Positions 1 through 8,984 are shown, counted from the first letter of the stretch. The stretch is 64,000 nucleotides of DNA from Phycisphaerae bacterium (GCA_019636475.1 JAHBXN010000008.1:62001-126000), one strand, 5' to 3'. Notes: generated from the sequence alone by a model not told the origin. Program-made: numbers and translations.

Positions 1-535
1 TTCCTTCGAATATTCCGACCGTCGACGACGAGGCCTTGATGAACAGCTCGGAGTTGCTGTCGAGCCAGTCGTTAATCTGCTCGTCCATGTGGGCCAGACC
101 GGCCGCCGTCAGCTTTCCGTGGAAGGTGCGACAGCGCGTGGCGGGCAGGTCGGCGGCGGCGAGGGGTCGCTTGAAATGCTCTTCGTGGTGCACGCCGGCG
201 AGCGTGCTGCCCTCGGCAAAGCTGCGAATCTTGTGCGTGACACGACCGACTTCCTCCTCCGAGACGAGAGTCAGTGACGCGTCTTCGGCACCTTCTCCCT
301 CGTGGACGGGTGGAAAATAGACGCGACCCTGGTTGGTGTCTTTTTCCGCTCCGTTGTCCTCCGCTGTCGTCGCTTGATGAACGGCTCGAGCGCGCATCAG
401 CTCTTCGCGTTTTTTTGCGATGCACTGCGGGCAAAGTAGTACGCCGTTCACCAGCCCCGCCTGTCGAGCGATGATCTGATTCGGTGTGATTTCGCCGTGA
501 CAGCCTTCACATACTCGATTCGAGCCTTCTGGCAT
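1..535 (-). CDS. zinc-ribbon protein of unknown function (C-terminus cut by window edge)
   Basis: An open minus-strand frame starts at ATG 533-535 and runs off the left edge, giving 178 residues. A GGAGG ribosome site lies about 9 bases before the start. The N-terminus carries two CxxC pairs (CEGC near residue 9 and CPQC near residue 36), which should hold one zinc ion. An acidic, low-complexity linker follows (about residues 52-90). The segment after that contains FAEGSTLAGVHHEEHFKRPL and a W-L-D-S-N stretch that looks like a folded domain I cannot name. The zinc ribbon suggests a regulatory or structural protein. No function is assigned. Confidence 0.75.
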   Translation of the reverse strand, partial: MPEGSNRVCEGCHGEITPNQIIARQAGLVNGVLLCPQCIAKKREELMRARAVHQATTAEDNGAEKDTNQGRVYFPPVHEGEGAEDASLTLVSEEEVGRVTHKIRSFAEGSTLAGVHHEEHFKRPLAAADLPATRCRTFHGKLTAAGLAHMDEQINDWLDSNSELFIKASSSTVGIFEG

Positions 536-867
536 GATACCGCCTCCGTCTGGGACCGAACGATCGGGCCTGAATTCGGCGCATCGAACTCGCTCGAACG
601 CCAAAGGCCGTGATCCGACATCGCGCCGGTCCGGGTCTGGATGTCAACGCCACCACGAGCGACGGTGAACAGCGAGATGGATCGAATGAAGTGAATGCCC
701 GCCGCGCCGTGACGGAAATGTACTGAATTCAGTATAACCATCGGCGGGCTGTCGTATCAATCGGATAACAGGGGTAATCGAGTCAATTCCGTTGCCGGTT
801 CCGGGTGACAAAGCGCCGGGACACCCGGATTCGCCGCGGCGCGAAATTCCGTTCCACGAATCACACG
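536..867. other. intergenic, 332 bases
   Basis: I see no convincing gene here. It holds the ribosome site of the upstream minus-strand gene and a 7-bp inverted repeat (CCGGGTG at 801-807, CACCCGG at 822-828) with no T-run, so it is not a standard terminator. Short open frames here lack ribosome sites and have no recognisable protein content. Confidence 0.5.
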
Positions 868-1824
868 TCAGAATAGCAACAACGCTGCCCGCAGCGCGAT
901 GATGGCCGAGTAGACGATCGCCAGTCCCGCGAGAATGGCGCCCGCGGTCGCTCGACCGGGTGACGGCGTCTGGACAGTCAGCAGTGGGAGCGATGCTGCA
1001 AAAACCAGCGCGCCGATCGCCGGCAACGGGTCCGCCCAGGCGGCTGCGTCGTTGATGACGATCGCGATCAGTACGCCGATCACAGCGAATTTGAAGTAAT
1101 GATGAACAAGGGCGACCTTCCGCCCCGCGGCATTCAATGCCGCCAGCATGAGCACGGACGGCATTAATGCTTCATACCATTGCCAGTTCCTCGGAGCGGC
1201 GCGAAGCGCGAACAAGTGATAGGCCGCGATCAGCCAGGAGAAGTGAACGATCATCTCGCGGGCTACGCCAAAGCGATTTGTGACGAGCCGCCCGATGATC
1301 GACTTCGATGACTCGACGGGGCGGAGCTCCGGCAGGATGTACGATTCATCGAGATTGAGAATCTGCCTGGAGACAATTTCGCCACCGATGGCTGCCTGAA
1401 AATCAAGGCGAAGGCGATACTCCCCGATCCTGAAGGATTCGGTCGGATGGAGCTTCCCGCGCGCGATTCGCAGTGATCCGATCCAGGTCCCCGCCACGCT
1501 GTCCATATCCTCGATTTGTACGGCTCCCCGGGGCGTCACTTTGATGCGGCAGTGTCGATCGGCGATCTCGTCACTTTCAAGGGACAGCCAGTTTCCCTCA
1601 CCTTTGCCGATGAACAGGTCCTGCCCGATCGGCATGACGAATTGCTCTCCCACCCAGAACGGCCCTTCCATGACGGTGAGGATCGCGCGATTTCGGCCTT
1701 TGTGGCCGTCATCCAGCTCGATCTGCAGGGCGCGCCCGCAGGCCGGACATGTGGCGTGGACGAGCAGATCAACTCGTTCGCATTCGAGCGGGGCGCCGCA
1801 GGGGCAGCAGACTGTCAAAGCCAT
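868..1824 (-). CDS. FHA-domain membrane protein with N-terminal zinc ribbon
   Basis: The protein has 318 residues from ATG 1824. A GTG at 1863 is an alternative start, but the ATG places the start directly before the zinc ribbon. Residues about 6-30 carry CxCG and CPACG, a zinc ribbon. Residues about 55-145 look like a forkhead-associated domain: FIGKGEGNWLSL, then S-D-x-x-I-A-D-R-H-C, then D-x-x-S-V-A-G-T-W-I-G, the usual order of the phosphothreonine-binding loops. The C-terminal third has three or four hydrophobic segments. FHA domains bind phosphothreonine, so a link to Ser/Thr kinase signalling is likely by family. No kinase is encoded nearby. The cellular role is unknown. Confidence 0.8.
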   Translation of the reverse strand: MALTVCCPCGAPLECERVDLLVHATCPACGRALQIELDDGHKGRNRAILTVMEGPFWVGEQFVMPIGQDLFIGKGEGNWLSLESDEIADRHCRIKVTPRGAVQIEDMDSVAGTWIGSLRIARGKLHPTESFRIGEYRLRLDFQAAIGGEIVSRQILNLDESYILPELRPVESSKSIIGRLVTNRFGVAREMIVHFSWLIAAYHLFALRAAPRNWQWYEALMPSVLMLAALNAAGRKVALVHHYFKFAVIGVLIAIVINDAAAWADPLPAIGALVFAASLPLLTVQTPSPGRATAGAILAGLAIVYSAIIALRAALLLF

Positions 1825-2224
1825 GAGCGTTCCAGGAGAACCTGCGGCGGATCCAATCAGCACGACACGGCTTGGTCCGCGGCCAATGATCTTCGGCCCG
1901 ATCTTACAGACTCATTCGCCGAGATTATACACGCCACGGTCGAAGGGGCATGAAATCGCGCCGTTCCGCACGCGGGAGAATCGGCGGGCTGGCGAAAATC
2001 GCGAGCGGCCGTGAGTTCGCCGATCATCATTTCGTTGCGGATGATCGCCGGATTCGTGCCGCGGGTGCGGTAACTGCTGCGGCCCGATCATCGACGATCC
2101 GCCGGTCTTGCCGGGTGGCCCCATTCGAAGTGGCCGGGCTTTAATTCGACGATTTCATCTGACCGATACTTGTTAGGGCGTTGCGCGCGTGGTGCGCGCG
2201 GCAATTTTTGCGCGAGTTCGTTGC
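1825..2224. other. divergent intergenic region, about 400 bases
   Basis: This region separates the minus-strand FHA gene from the plus-strand membrane-protein gene, so promoters for both should lie here. The minus strand reads TATAAT at 1924-1929, a perfect -10 for the FHA gene, but I find no good -35 at 16-18 bases. I see nothing else. Confidence 0.35.
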
Positions 2225-2986
2225 ATGATTTATGCGGCCGCCTGCATCTGGTTGCTCATCGCCGTATTCATGGCGTGGGGAATCGATCGCCTCTGGGCGA
2301 CCATGGTGACGCAGCGCACGCTTGATATCTTGCTTTTTCCCGGCACAGCCATCGCGTATATCGGACGTATTGTCGCGTTACTGGTTACCGGAGCCAGGCT
2401 CAATCCCAAGGCAGTCGCTCCTCCGGACAAGAAAGAACCACGGGCGTTTGATGGTTTTCCCTATGAGCCCAATGTACCGTTTTTCGGCCCGCTGATGGTC
2501 GCTTTCGTGCCACTGGCCTTCACGCTGCTGGCGATTTATGTCGTGCTGACGCGGTTCGGTCAGCCGGTGCTGGAGTCGGTGGCTGGCGTCGATACGAAAA
2601 CGGTCGCGTTCGAATTGCCAGTGTCGTTATCGGTCTTCTGGGATCAGCTTCGGGGAATGATCACGTTGGCCGAGCGGACGCTCGACGGACTTCGACATTC
2701 GAATGCGGTTGATTGGCAGGTTTTTCTACTGACCTATCTGCTCATCTCGCTATCTGTTCGGTTGTCACCCTTCAAAGGCAATGCAGCCGGGCACCTGGGC
2801 GCGATCGTCATCCTGTCCGCGGCTTCGGCGCTGATCGGCACGCTTACATCCCGTCCGGCCGAGATCATTGCGGGCGGATGGCCGCTCTTCTGCGTGACGA
2901 TTGGAACGCTCGTCTTACTCCTGCTTGGAACGCTTGCGGCGCGCGGCGTGTTCGAAACCATTCGCTTATTGTCTCACCGCGCCTGA
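2225..2986 (+). CDS. polytopic membrane protein of unknown function
   Basis: The protein has 253 residues if it starts at ATG 2225; an in-frame GTG at 2189 would add 12. It has a hydrophobic N-terminal segment (AACIWLLIAVFMAWGI), a second long segment near residues 85-110, and three more in the last 90 residues, so about five or six membrane spans. There is no catalytic motif. It lies 24 bases upstream of the HldE-like gene on the same strand, so co-transcription is likely. That fits a role in envelope or surface-glycan assembly, but this is inference from position only. Confidence 0.7.
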   Translation: MIYAAACIWLLIAVFMAWGIDRLWATMVTQRTLDILLFPGTAIAYIGRIVALLVTGARLNPKAVAPPDKKEPRAFDGFPYEPNVPFFGPLMVAFVPLAFTLLAIYVVLTRFGQPVLESVAGVDTKTVAFELPVSLSVFWDQLRGMITLAERTLDGLRHSNAVDWQVFLLTYLLISLSVRLSPFKGNAAGHLGAIVILSAASALIGTLTSRPAEIIAGGWPLFCVTIGTLVLLLLGTLAARGVFETIRLLSHRA

Positions 2987-3010
2987 CGCCCACTTTGAAA
3001 GGCGGCTCGC

Positions 3011-4747
3011 ATGTCGGCGATCGCTTCGACCTCGGTCCTCGGATTTCGCGACAAGATTATGACACCTGAATCCCTCGTGCAGGTGCTGGAGCAGAAAAGG
3101 TGTCATCCGCGATCGTCCGGCACACTGAGCGGGTCCGGCTCGTTGACACGCCCAATCGTCGTTCAGTGTCACGGATGCTTCGACATCGTTCATCCGGGCC
3201 ACATACGCTACCTGCAGGCCGCAAGAGCGCAGGGCGACCTGCTCGTCGTATCAATCACCGGCGATGCGCGAATCGAGAAGGGCACGCAACGGCCGTACAT
3301 TCCGGAAGAACTGCGTGCGGAGAATCTGGCGGCACTGACGTTCGTTGATTATGTGGTGATCGATCCGCATCCGACGGCGGCTGAAGTGCTGGACTTGATT
3401 CGGCCGGACGTCTACGTCAAGGGCCGTGAGTATGCCACGAGCGACGATCCTCGGTTCCTGGCGGAGCGGGCGATCGTCGAGGGATATGGCGGCCTGGTTG
3501 TCTTCTCGAGTGGAGATGTTGTTTTCAGCTCGAGTCGAATTGTTGACTTGATGGCGGAAGAGATCGAACTGTCGGACACGCGGCTTGCACTCGTCTGCCA
3601 GCGTCACGGCGTAAGTCGATCTGCGATCGGCTCGCTGCTGGACGCTGCGAGCGGAAAGTTGTTCGTCGTCTATGGTGACGCATTCATTGAGCGATATGTG
3701 CTCTGTGATGACGGCGCCATGTCGACGGAGTCGCCGATGATGTCGCTTCGCGAACTGGATCAGCGCGATTTTCCAGGAGGTGCGGCGTTTATCGCATTAC
3801 AACTGGCGGCGCTGGGCGCGCGGCCGGTGCTGGTGACGTCGCAGAGCGGCGGCCCGCTCTCAAACCGGATGTGTGAGACGCTTCGGCAGCACGGCGTTGA
3901 GGTGCGTCCGATCGTTCCATCCGGCCATGTGGCGCGCGACGGCCGGGAAGTCGACTGCGCGGTCAACACGCGCTACCTCGTTGAAGACAAGAAAGTCTTT
4001 CGCATTCATCGATCGGGGGCGGCCTCGATTGATTCGGCTTTGGAGCGCGCAGTTTGCGCGGAACTGACATCCGCGGCGGAGGGAGATGCCGCTTTGATTT
4101 TGTATGACGCAGGATTCGGCGCTTTCTCACCGGGTCTGCGACGTGCGATCCAGGACGACCTGCGGCTTCGATTCTCATTCGTGGCAGGCGCCTGTGGCGA
4201 TTCGCAATCCCGCACGGAAGTCTTCAACGAAGTGGATCTGGCGTGCTGTTCCGAGCGCCGCCTGCGGGCTGCGTTGAACGAGCGTGACGCGGGCTTGTCA
4301 ACGCTTGCATACCGGCTGATGCAGGACACCGGCGCGCGTCGGCTGATCGGCACACTCGGCAAATGCGGTCTGGTGACTTTCGACCGGCCCTCGCACGATC
4401 GTTCGAGTCCATCGTGGGGCGGTCGTTTGCTCAGCGAGTATCTTCCTGCCTTCGGGACACAAATGGTGGATCGACTTGGTGCGGGTGACACGCTCTTTGC
4501 ATCGGCCGCTCTGGCCGTTGCCTGCGGTGGGAACCTCATGCAGGCCGCCTATCTCGGTGCGATTTCGGCGGGGCTGGCGATAGATCGGTTGGGTCCGAGC
4601 ACGGTCACCGCGGACGAGATTCGTCGCGTCACCCGGCATCGCCGAGAACTGGCGGTCGCCTCGATGTCGGGGGCGGAACGTACCGCCGCCCAGCGTGAGA
4701 GGAGCAGTTCGAGTCATGAACCGACCGCCTTCGCCGGTTGCCTTTGA
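3011..4747 (+). CDS. bifunctional nucleotidyltransferase / PfkB sugar kinase, HldE-like with domains in reverse order
   Basis: The protein has 578 residues. Residues about 48-185 form a cytidylyltransferase-type domain with HGCFDIVHPGHIRYL (the HxGH nucleotide motif) and a later VKGREYA. Residues about 205-555 form a PfkB-family kinase, with GGAAFIALQLAALGA and the catalytic signature RLGAGDTLFASAA near residue 490. In E. coli HldE, which makes ADP-heptose for LPS, the kinase comes first and the transferase second; here the order is reversed. The likely role is activation of a heptose or related sugar for a surface glycan. The exact sugar cannot be read from sequence. The start has AAAGGCGG upstream. 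The next gene, a glycosyltransferase, overlaps its 3' end by 32 bases, implying coupled expression. Confidence 0.85.
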   Translation: MSAIASTSVLGFRDKIMTPESLVQVLEQKRCHPRSSGTLSGSGSLTRPIVVQCHGCFDIVHPGHIRYLQAARAQGDLLVVSITGDARIEKGTQRPYIPEELRAENLAALTFVDYVVIDPHPTAAEVLDLIRPDVYVKGREYATSDDPRFLAERAIVEGYGGLVVFSSGDVVFSSSRIVDLMAEEIELSDTRLALVCQRHGVSRSAIGSLLDAASGKLFVVYGDAFIERYVLCDDGAMSTESPMMSLRELDQRDFPGGAAFIALQLAALGARPVLVTSQSGGPLSNRMCETLRQHGVEVRPIVPSGHVARDGREVDCAVNTRYLVEDKKVFRIHRSGAASIDSALERAVCAELTSAAEGDAALILYDAGFGAFSPGLRRAIQDDLRLRFSFVAGACGDSQSRTEVFNEVDLACCSERRLRAALNERDAGLSTLAYRLMQDTGARRLIGTLGKCGLVTFDRPSHDRSSPSWGGRLLSEYLPAFGTQMVDRLGAGDTLFASAALAVACGGNLMQAAYLGAISAGLAIDRLGPSTVTADEIRRVTRHRRELAVASMSGAERTAAQRERSSSSHEPTAFAGCL

Positions 4748-5948
4748 TTGCAGCCTGATCATACCCACGCGCAATCGTCGAGAGGTGTTGAGACACACGC
4801 TGGAAAAGCTGCACGCGCTGCCGGACAGCCGGCGTTTCGAGATGATCGTCGTTGATAACGGTTCGACGGATGGTTCAGAATCGCTTCGTTGGCAGTTTCC
4901 GCGGGTTCGTTGGATTTCTCTCGAAGAAAATATGTCAGCGGCGGCGAGAAATGTCGGGGCCCGGGCCGCGCGCGGACGCATACTTTTCATGCTCGATGAC
5001 GACAGCTGGCCCGAACCGGGTGTGCTGGATCGCGTTGTTTCCCGAATGGATGAGCGTCGGGAGCTTGGTGCGGTGGCCTGCCGCGTACTGCTGGCGGATT
5101 CCCCACAGCGGCATGATGCCGGTGGTGTACCGGGAGTGATTTTCAACTGCGGCGGCGCCGTTCGGCGGGACTCATTTCTGGATACGGGAGGCTATCCGCC
5201 GGAGTTTGGTTATTACGTCGAAGAATACGCCCTCTGCTGCCGATTGTGGCAGCGGGGTCTTCGAATCGAGCCGCACGGAGAACTGGTGGTTCGGCACCGC
5301 CGTACGGCTGAAAATCGCGATCACAATCGCATGGTGCGATATCTCATTCGCAATAACGTTGCATTGTGGCGGCGATTCGCACCGGATTCGCTGCGAGAAG
5401 ATCTCATTGCATCGACCCTGGAGCGGTATCGGCGCGTTGCAGTCAAGGAAGGCGCACTCATCGGCTATGAAGCTGCAATCCGTGGGCTGGAGGGCACGGA
5501 TGCCGCTCAAGACGATTCGAGGGAATTCGCCATTGGATTGGGTGAGTGTGCCAGATCTGAGGCACGTCCATTGACGGTCGTGGAGTTCGAATCGCTGTAT
5601 GGGCTGGAGATCGCCCGGCGGGTTTTGCGCGAGTGGACCGATAAGTATGGAATTCGGCGCGCTGCAATCTGGACGCGCGGAAAAGGCGCGGAACAGGTTG
5701 TCGATGTGGCGAATTCGCTTGGAATTCGCGTCGTCGCTGTTTATGATCCGCGCGGGTTGCACCTGGGTGAGACGCTGTGGCGCGGCGTGCCGTTGAGGGC
5801 CGTCGAGGATCGCGAGATGAAGGGCGTCGATGGCCTGATCGTCGGAAGTCTTTCGCCCGGTGCGGCTGAGGATCTCCGGCTGGAGTTATCCGCCTCGTTC
5901 GTTGGATTGCCGATTGTCTCGCTCGCGCCCTGGGCCGACGCCGGTTGA
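4716..5948 (+). CDS. family 2 glycosyltransferase with extra C-terminal domain
   Basis: The protein has 410 residues from ATG 4716, chosen because GAGAGGAG lies about 10 bases upstream. The GT-A fold is clear: SLIIPTRNRREVL at the N-terminus, VVDNGSTDGS, then MLDDDSWPEP with the metal-binding acidic residues. Residues about 290-410 add a Rossmann-like domain (RRAAIWTRGKGAEQVVDV, then VVAVYDPRG, then VDGLIVGSLSPGAAEDL), resembling the nucleotide/sugar-binding tails on some glycan enzymes. It probably transfers a sugar, possibly one activated by the upstream HldE-like protein, to a surface glycan. Donor and acceptor are unknown. Confidence 0.85.
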   Translation: MNRPPSPVAFDCSLIIPTRNRREVLRHTLEKLHALPDSRRFEMIVVDNGSTDGSESLRWQFPRVRWISLEENMSAAARNVGARAARGRILFMLDDDSWPEPGVLDRVVSRMDERRELGAVACRVLLADSPQRHDAGGVPGVIFNCGGAVRRDSFLDTGGYPPEFGYYVEEYALCCRLWQRGLRIEPHGELVVRHRRTAENRDHNRMVRYLIRNNVALWRRFAPDSLREDLIASTLERYRRVAVKEGALIGYEAAIRGLEGTDAAQDDSREFAIGLGECARSEARPLTVVEFESLYGLEIARRVLREWTDKYGIRRAAIWTRGKGAEQVVDVANSLGIRVVAVYDPRGLHLGETLWRGVPLRAVEDREMKGVDGLIVGSLSPGAAEDLRLELSASFVGLPIVSLAPWADAG

Positions 5949-6105
5949 GCGGAAAGAACCGGCCGACCCGCGTCCGAATTTCGTGCCGGGCGTGATGTTG
6001 ATTCTGTGATGCCGCGTGATTCGTCGGGTTGCATTTCGGCGGCTTCGATCGCGGCACAGAATTTGAAGCAAGTACTTAGCCGGCGCTGCCCACGGTACGA
6101 ATAAA

Positions 6106-7008
6106 GTGGAGATGTCATTGAGCCGTGATCGCTTCCGAATTCGACCGCTTCTCGCCGGGCAACTTCGCCCGGTGCGAACGCCGCCGCGCGCGACTCGGTC
6201 GGATCAGCAATCGAACGATCCGGCGCCACATTCCCTGCGAATCAGTTTCGAATCGCGAGCGGATTCAACGGACCTTGCTTCCACAGTCGAACACGACTCT
6301 CCCGCGGCCTGCCGCTCCGAGGCCGTGGATGCCGCGCTTTCAATCGCGGACCAAACACTTCAGCAGGTTCAATCTCTCCTGATCGAACTGGACGATATCT
6401 GGGGGCGAATCGGATCGGCTCTGGAGGATTCGATCGATCATGGCGCGTGCGACGCGGCTTCGAGGCCGATCGCCACGGCAGCGGTTCGCATCGCTGATGC
6501 GGACGGGTTTCAGTCTGAGATTGAACGGCGGATTGATTTCATCGATTGTGTGGCCGCATCGACGATCTATGAAAGCGTCGCCCTGTTTGACGGCGCCTGG
6601 TCGGTGTCGGTGCAGTCCGAGCGAGAGCCGACGGGTGTTTGCCACCTTCAATTGCCGCAAATTTCGGCTGCGACACTGGGCAGCGAGCAGATCGCGGGCC
6701 GTGTTGTGAATCTGCGAGCCGGCCAGGATTGTGCCGTCGCGATGGGCAACGCGGCGTCCGCGCGAGCGATCCTTCGTTCCGCGTTGTTTCAAATCATCGG
6801 ACATCGCGAGAGCATCGCGGCGTTTCGTCGTGATGTGCTGGCTTCGGCGATGGTCGCGGAAGGCATTGCATCGGAGATGACGAATGCAGCCGATGCCGCG
6901 ATTTTTGATCCCGACTTCATCGGCCGTGCCGGTGCGGTAACACGGGTGGACGCCCTGATTGCCGGCAGGATGAACGCGTCGGGCAGCGACTTTTTTTCTT
7001 ATTTCTGA
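6106..7008 (+). CDS. degenerate flagellin-like protein
   Basis: The protein has 300 residues from GTG 6106 (ATG 6112 is possible). The first 75 residues are Arg/Pro-rich and unlike flagellin. From there it parallels the true flagellin encoded just downstream: LSIADQTLQQVQSLLIEL matches the flagellin TADAALGEVSKLLLDI segment, and IDFIDCVAASTIYESVALFDG matches IDRIANSTQFNGKKLLNG. Near the end, ALFQIIGHRESIAAFRRDV and TNAADAAIFDPDF match the C-terminal flagellin helix and its A-I-R-D-T-D-Y. The canonical N-terminal polymerisation segment (the INTN start) is absent and the extreme C-terminus is altered. It is therefore a flagellin relative that may not polymerise. It may be a minor filament or junction protein, or a diverging duplicate. 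Confidence 0.7.
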   Translation: MEMSLSRDRFRIRPLLAGQLRPVRTPPRATRSDQQSNDPAPHSLRISFESRADSTDLASTVEHDSPAACRSEAVDAALSIADQTLQQVQSLLIELDDIWGRIGSALEDSIDHGACDAASRPIATAAVRIADADGFQSEIERRIDFIDCVAASTIYESVALFDGAWSVSVQSEREPTGVCHLQLPQISAATLGSEQIAGRVVNLRAGQDCAVAMGNAASARAILRSALFQIIGHRESIAAFRRDVLASAMVAEGIASEMTNAADAAIFDPDFIGRAGAVTRVDALIAGRMNASGSDFFSYF

Positions 7009-7463
7009 AGCAGCCTCATCCGCCGTCTCCTCTCCAGCCGTAATCAACCTGTCTGATAATAAGTACGGGCCCAATCTGCAATCCGGGATGTGGTTTTCAT
7101 TCGGCGGCATTTTCGGACGCGTTGCGGAAACGCGTGTCCCGGGCGTCGATTTTTTTCAACAAAGTCATTCAGGGACTAATGAAAGTCCCATCAGCGGTAG
7201 CCCGATAGGAATTGCGGTCACCGCGAGTGAGTCTCGCGAGGGCCGCATGAGGTAATTGAGATTCACGGGGCTGCACGACGCACGCATTTGTGAATCACCG
7301 AGACGACGCGAGCCCGCGACAAGGAAGATCAAGGGCGGCGAAGTTTCGAGATAGGCTGCCCGGATTTTCCTGTCAAAGGAAGGCCGGGCGAACCAGACAC
7401 GCGATGTTCGCGTGACCTGCCGCGGGACGGATCATTCGACCGCGGGTGTTCAGGGAGGAACCG
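7009..7463. other. flagellin upstream region, 455 bases
   Basis: No gene is visible. The region holds a candidate sigma-28 promoter (7181-7208) and the flagellin ribosome site (GGGAGGAA just before 7464). If that promoter is used, the flagellin mRNA has a leader of about 250 bases, long enough for post-transcriptional control, for example by CsrA. I did not identify a specific structure. Confidence 0.5.
7181..7208 (+). promoter_or_regulatory. candidate sigma-28 flagellar promoter for flagellin
   Basis: GAAAGTCC (7181-7188) and CCCGATAG (7201-7208) lie 12 bases apart. The sigma-28 (FliA) consensus is TAAAGTTT, 11 bases, GCCGATAA. The match is partial: 5 of 8 at -35 and 6 of 8 at -10. The position upstream of flagellin supports it. 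Confidence 0.45.
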
Positions 7464-8915
7464 ATGAGTCGTATCAATACCAACGTTCCGGCACTGACGG
7501 CGATCCACAAGCTCACCGCCAATACCCAATCGCTGAACAAGAGTCTTGAGCGACTCAGCTCGGGCCTGCGAATCAACCGCGGGGCCGATGATCCGGCGGG
7601 ACTCATCGCATCCGAGTCGCTCCGATCCGAGATCCGCGGCATCAACGCAGCGATCTCAAACTCGGAACGAGCGATCAACGTAATCTCGACGGCTGACGCC
7701 GCCCTGGGCGAGGTGTCGAAGCTTCTGCTCGACATCAAGGGGCTTGTCGTGCAGACCGCGAATGACGGTGGCCTGTCACGCGACGAGATTGAAGCCAATC
7801 AGCAGCAGATTGACTCGCTGCTGACGAGCATCGACCGTATCGCCAATTCCACGCAGTTCAACGGCAAAAAGCTGTTGAACGGCGGGCTGTCCTACAACAT
7901 TGAAGGACAGGACAAGACCAACCTGGCCCGAATTCAGCTCTTCGGAGCGCGCGTGCCGGAAGGTCAGTCATTGCCGATTGACGTGGCGGTTACCCAGTCG
8001 GCGTTGACGGCGCAGCTCAACATCGGCGTCGGTGGAACGACCGGCGTGACGACAAGCGGCTCGCTTTCCGCCGGCAACAGCATCACGCTAGAGATTCAGG
8101 GTTCTCGCGGAACCGAGTTGTTCAATTTCGCGAGCGGAACGACTCTTGCTCAGATTGCAACGGCGATCGCCGCCACGTCCGACCTCACTGGCGTCTCGGC
8201 GGTAGCCAGCAACAACGGCCTTGCCTTCACGAGCACCGCATACGGCAGCCGGCAGTTTGTGTCGGTCAAAGTCATCAGCGGAACGTTCGCGGTTCAGGCG
8301 GGTGACCAGGGCGACAGCAAGGACATCGGCCGCGACGCGCAGGTCTTCATCAACGGCCAGCAAGCCTCCGTGGATGGCCTGACGGCGAATCTGCGAAGCG
8401 CGGGACTCGACGTCGTCATCGATCTTACGAGCAGCTTTGGAACGGCGATCGGTAATGACTCGTTCTCGGTCACGGGCGGCGGCGCCAATTTCCAGATCGG
8501 CCCCAACGTCAACAGCCAGGGTCGAATCAGCGTTGGCATCGAATCGATCACGGCAGCCAACCTGGGCACCACGGAAGCAGGCTTCCTGCATACGCTGGGC
8601 ACCGGCCGCGGCGCTCAGATTCTGGACGCGGAAAATCTGCCGCGTGCGGAACAGATCGTGAATGCCGCGATCAACCAGATCTCTCGGTTGTCAGGCCGGC
8701 TCGGTGGCTTCCAGGCCAACCAGGTGGAAACGAATCTGAACAGCCTTCGCGTCGCGTTGGAAAACGTCACCGCGTCGGAATCGGCGATTCGCGACACAGA
8801 CTACTCCGCCGAGGTTTCGAATCTGACGAGGGCGCAAATCCTGCTGCAATCAACGACGAACATCCTCGGCCTCGCGAACTCGGTGCCGCAGAACGTCTTG
8901 TCTCTACTCAGATAA
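7464..8915 (+). CDS. fliC: flagellin
   Basis: The protein has 483 residues from ATG 7464, preceded by GGGAGGAA. The N-terminus (SRINTNVPALTAIHKL, then LERLSSGLRINRGADDPAGL) and the C-terminus (ASESAIRDTDYSAEVSNLTR, then VPQNVLSLLR) are the two halves of the conserved flagellin D0/D1 core. A variable middle of about 200 residues forms the filament surface and contains a Flagellin_IN-like segment. Flagellin is exported through the flagellar type III system and polymerises into the filament under the FliD cap, encoded downstream. A strong hairpin at 8985-9027 probably ends its transcript. Confidence 0.97.
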   Translation: MSRINTNVPALTAIHKLTANTQSLNKSLERLSSGLRINRGADDPAGLIASESLRSEIRGINAAISNSERAINVISTADAALGEVSKLLLDIKGLVVQTANDGGLSRDEIEANQQQIDSLLTSIDRIANSTQFNGKKLLNGGLSYNIEGQDKTNLARIQLFGARVPEGQSLPIDVAVTQSALTAQLNIGVGGTTGVTTSGSLSAGNSITLEIQGSRGTELFNFASGTTLAQIATAIAATSDLTGVSAVASNNGLAFTSTAYGSRQFVSVKVISGTFAVQAGDQGDSKDIGRDAQVFINGQQASVDGLTANLRSAGLDVVIDLTSSFGTAIGNDSFSVTGGGANFQIGPNVNSQGRISVGIESITAANLGTTEAGFLHTLGTGRGAQILDAENLPRAEQIVNAAINQISRLSGRLGGFQANQVETNLNSLRVALENVTASESAIRDTDYSAEVSNLTRAQILLQSTTNILGLANSVPQNVLSLLR

Positions 8916-8984
8916 TGAAGTCGAGCCGACGGCTGCATAAGTTCAGGGCAGCACTTAGGTTTGAGACTGAATCGGGTATCTTCG

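Noticed and set aside
448-741. 97-residue minus-strand frame over the first gene's start
   Set aside because: No ribosome site and it conflicts with a well-supported start at 535.
801-828. CCGGGTG/CACCCGG inverted repeat as a terminator
   Set aside because: No T-run on either strand.
4298-5146. 282-residue minus-strand frame over HldE-like and glycosyltransferase genes
   Set aside because: Both plus-strand genes have clear motifs.
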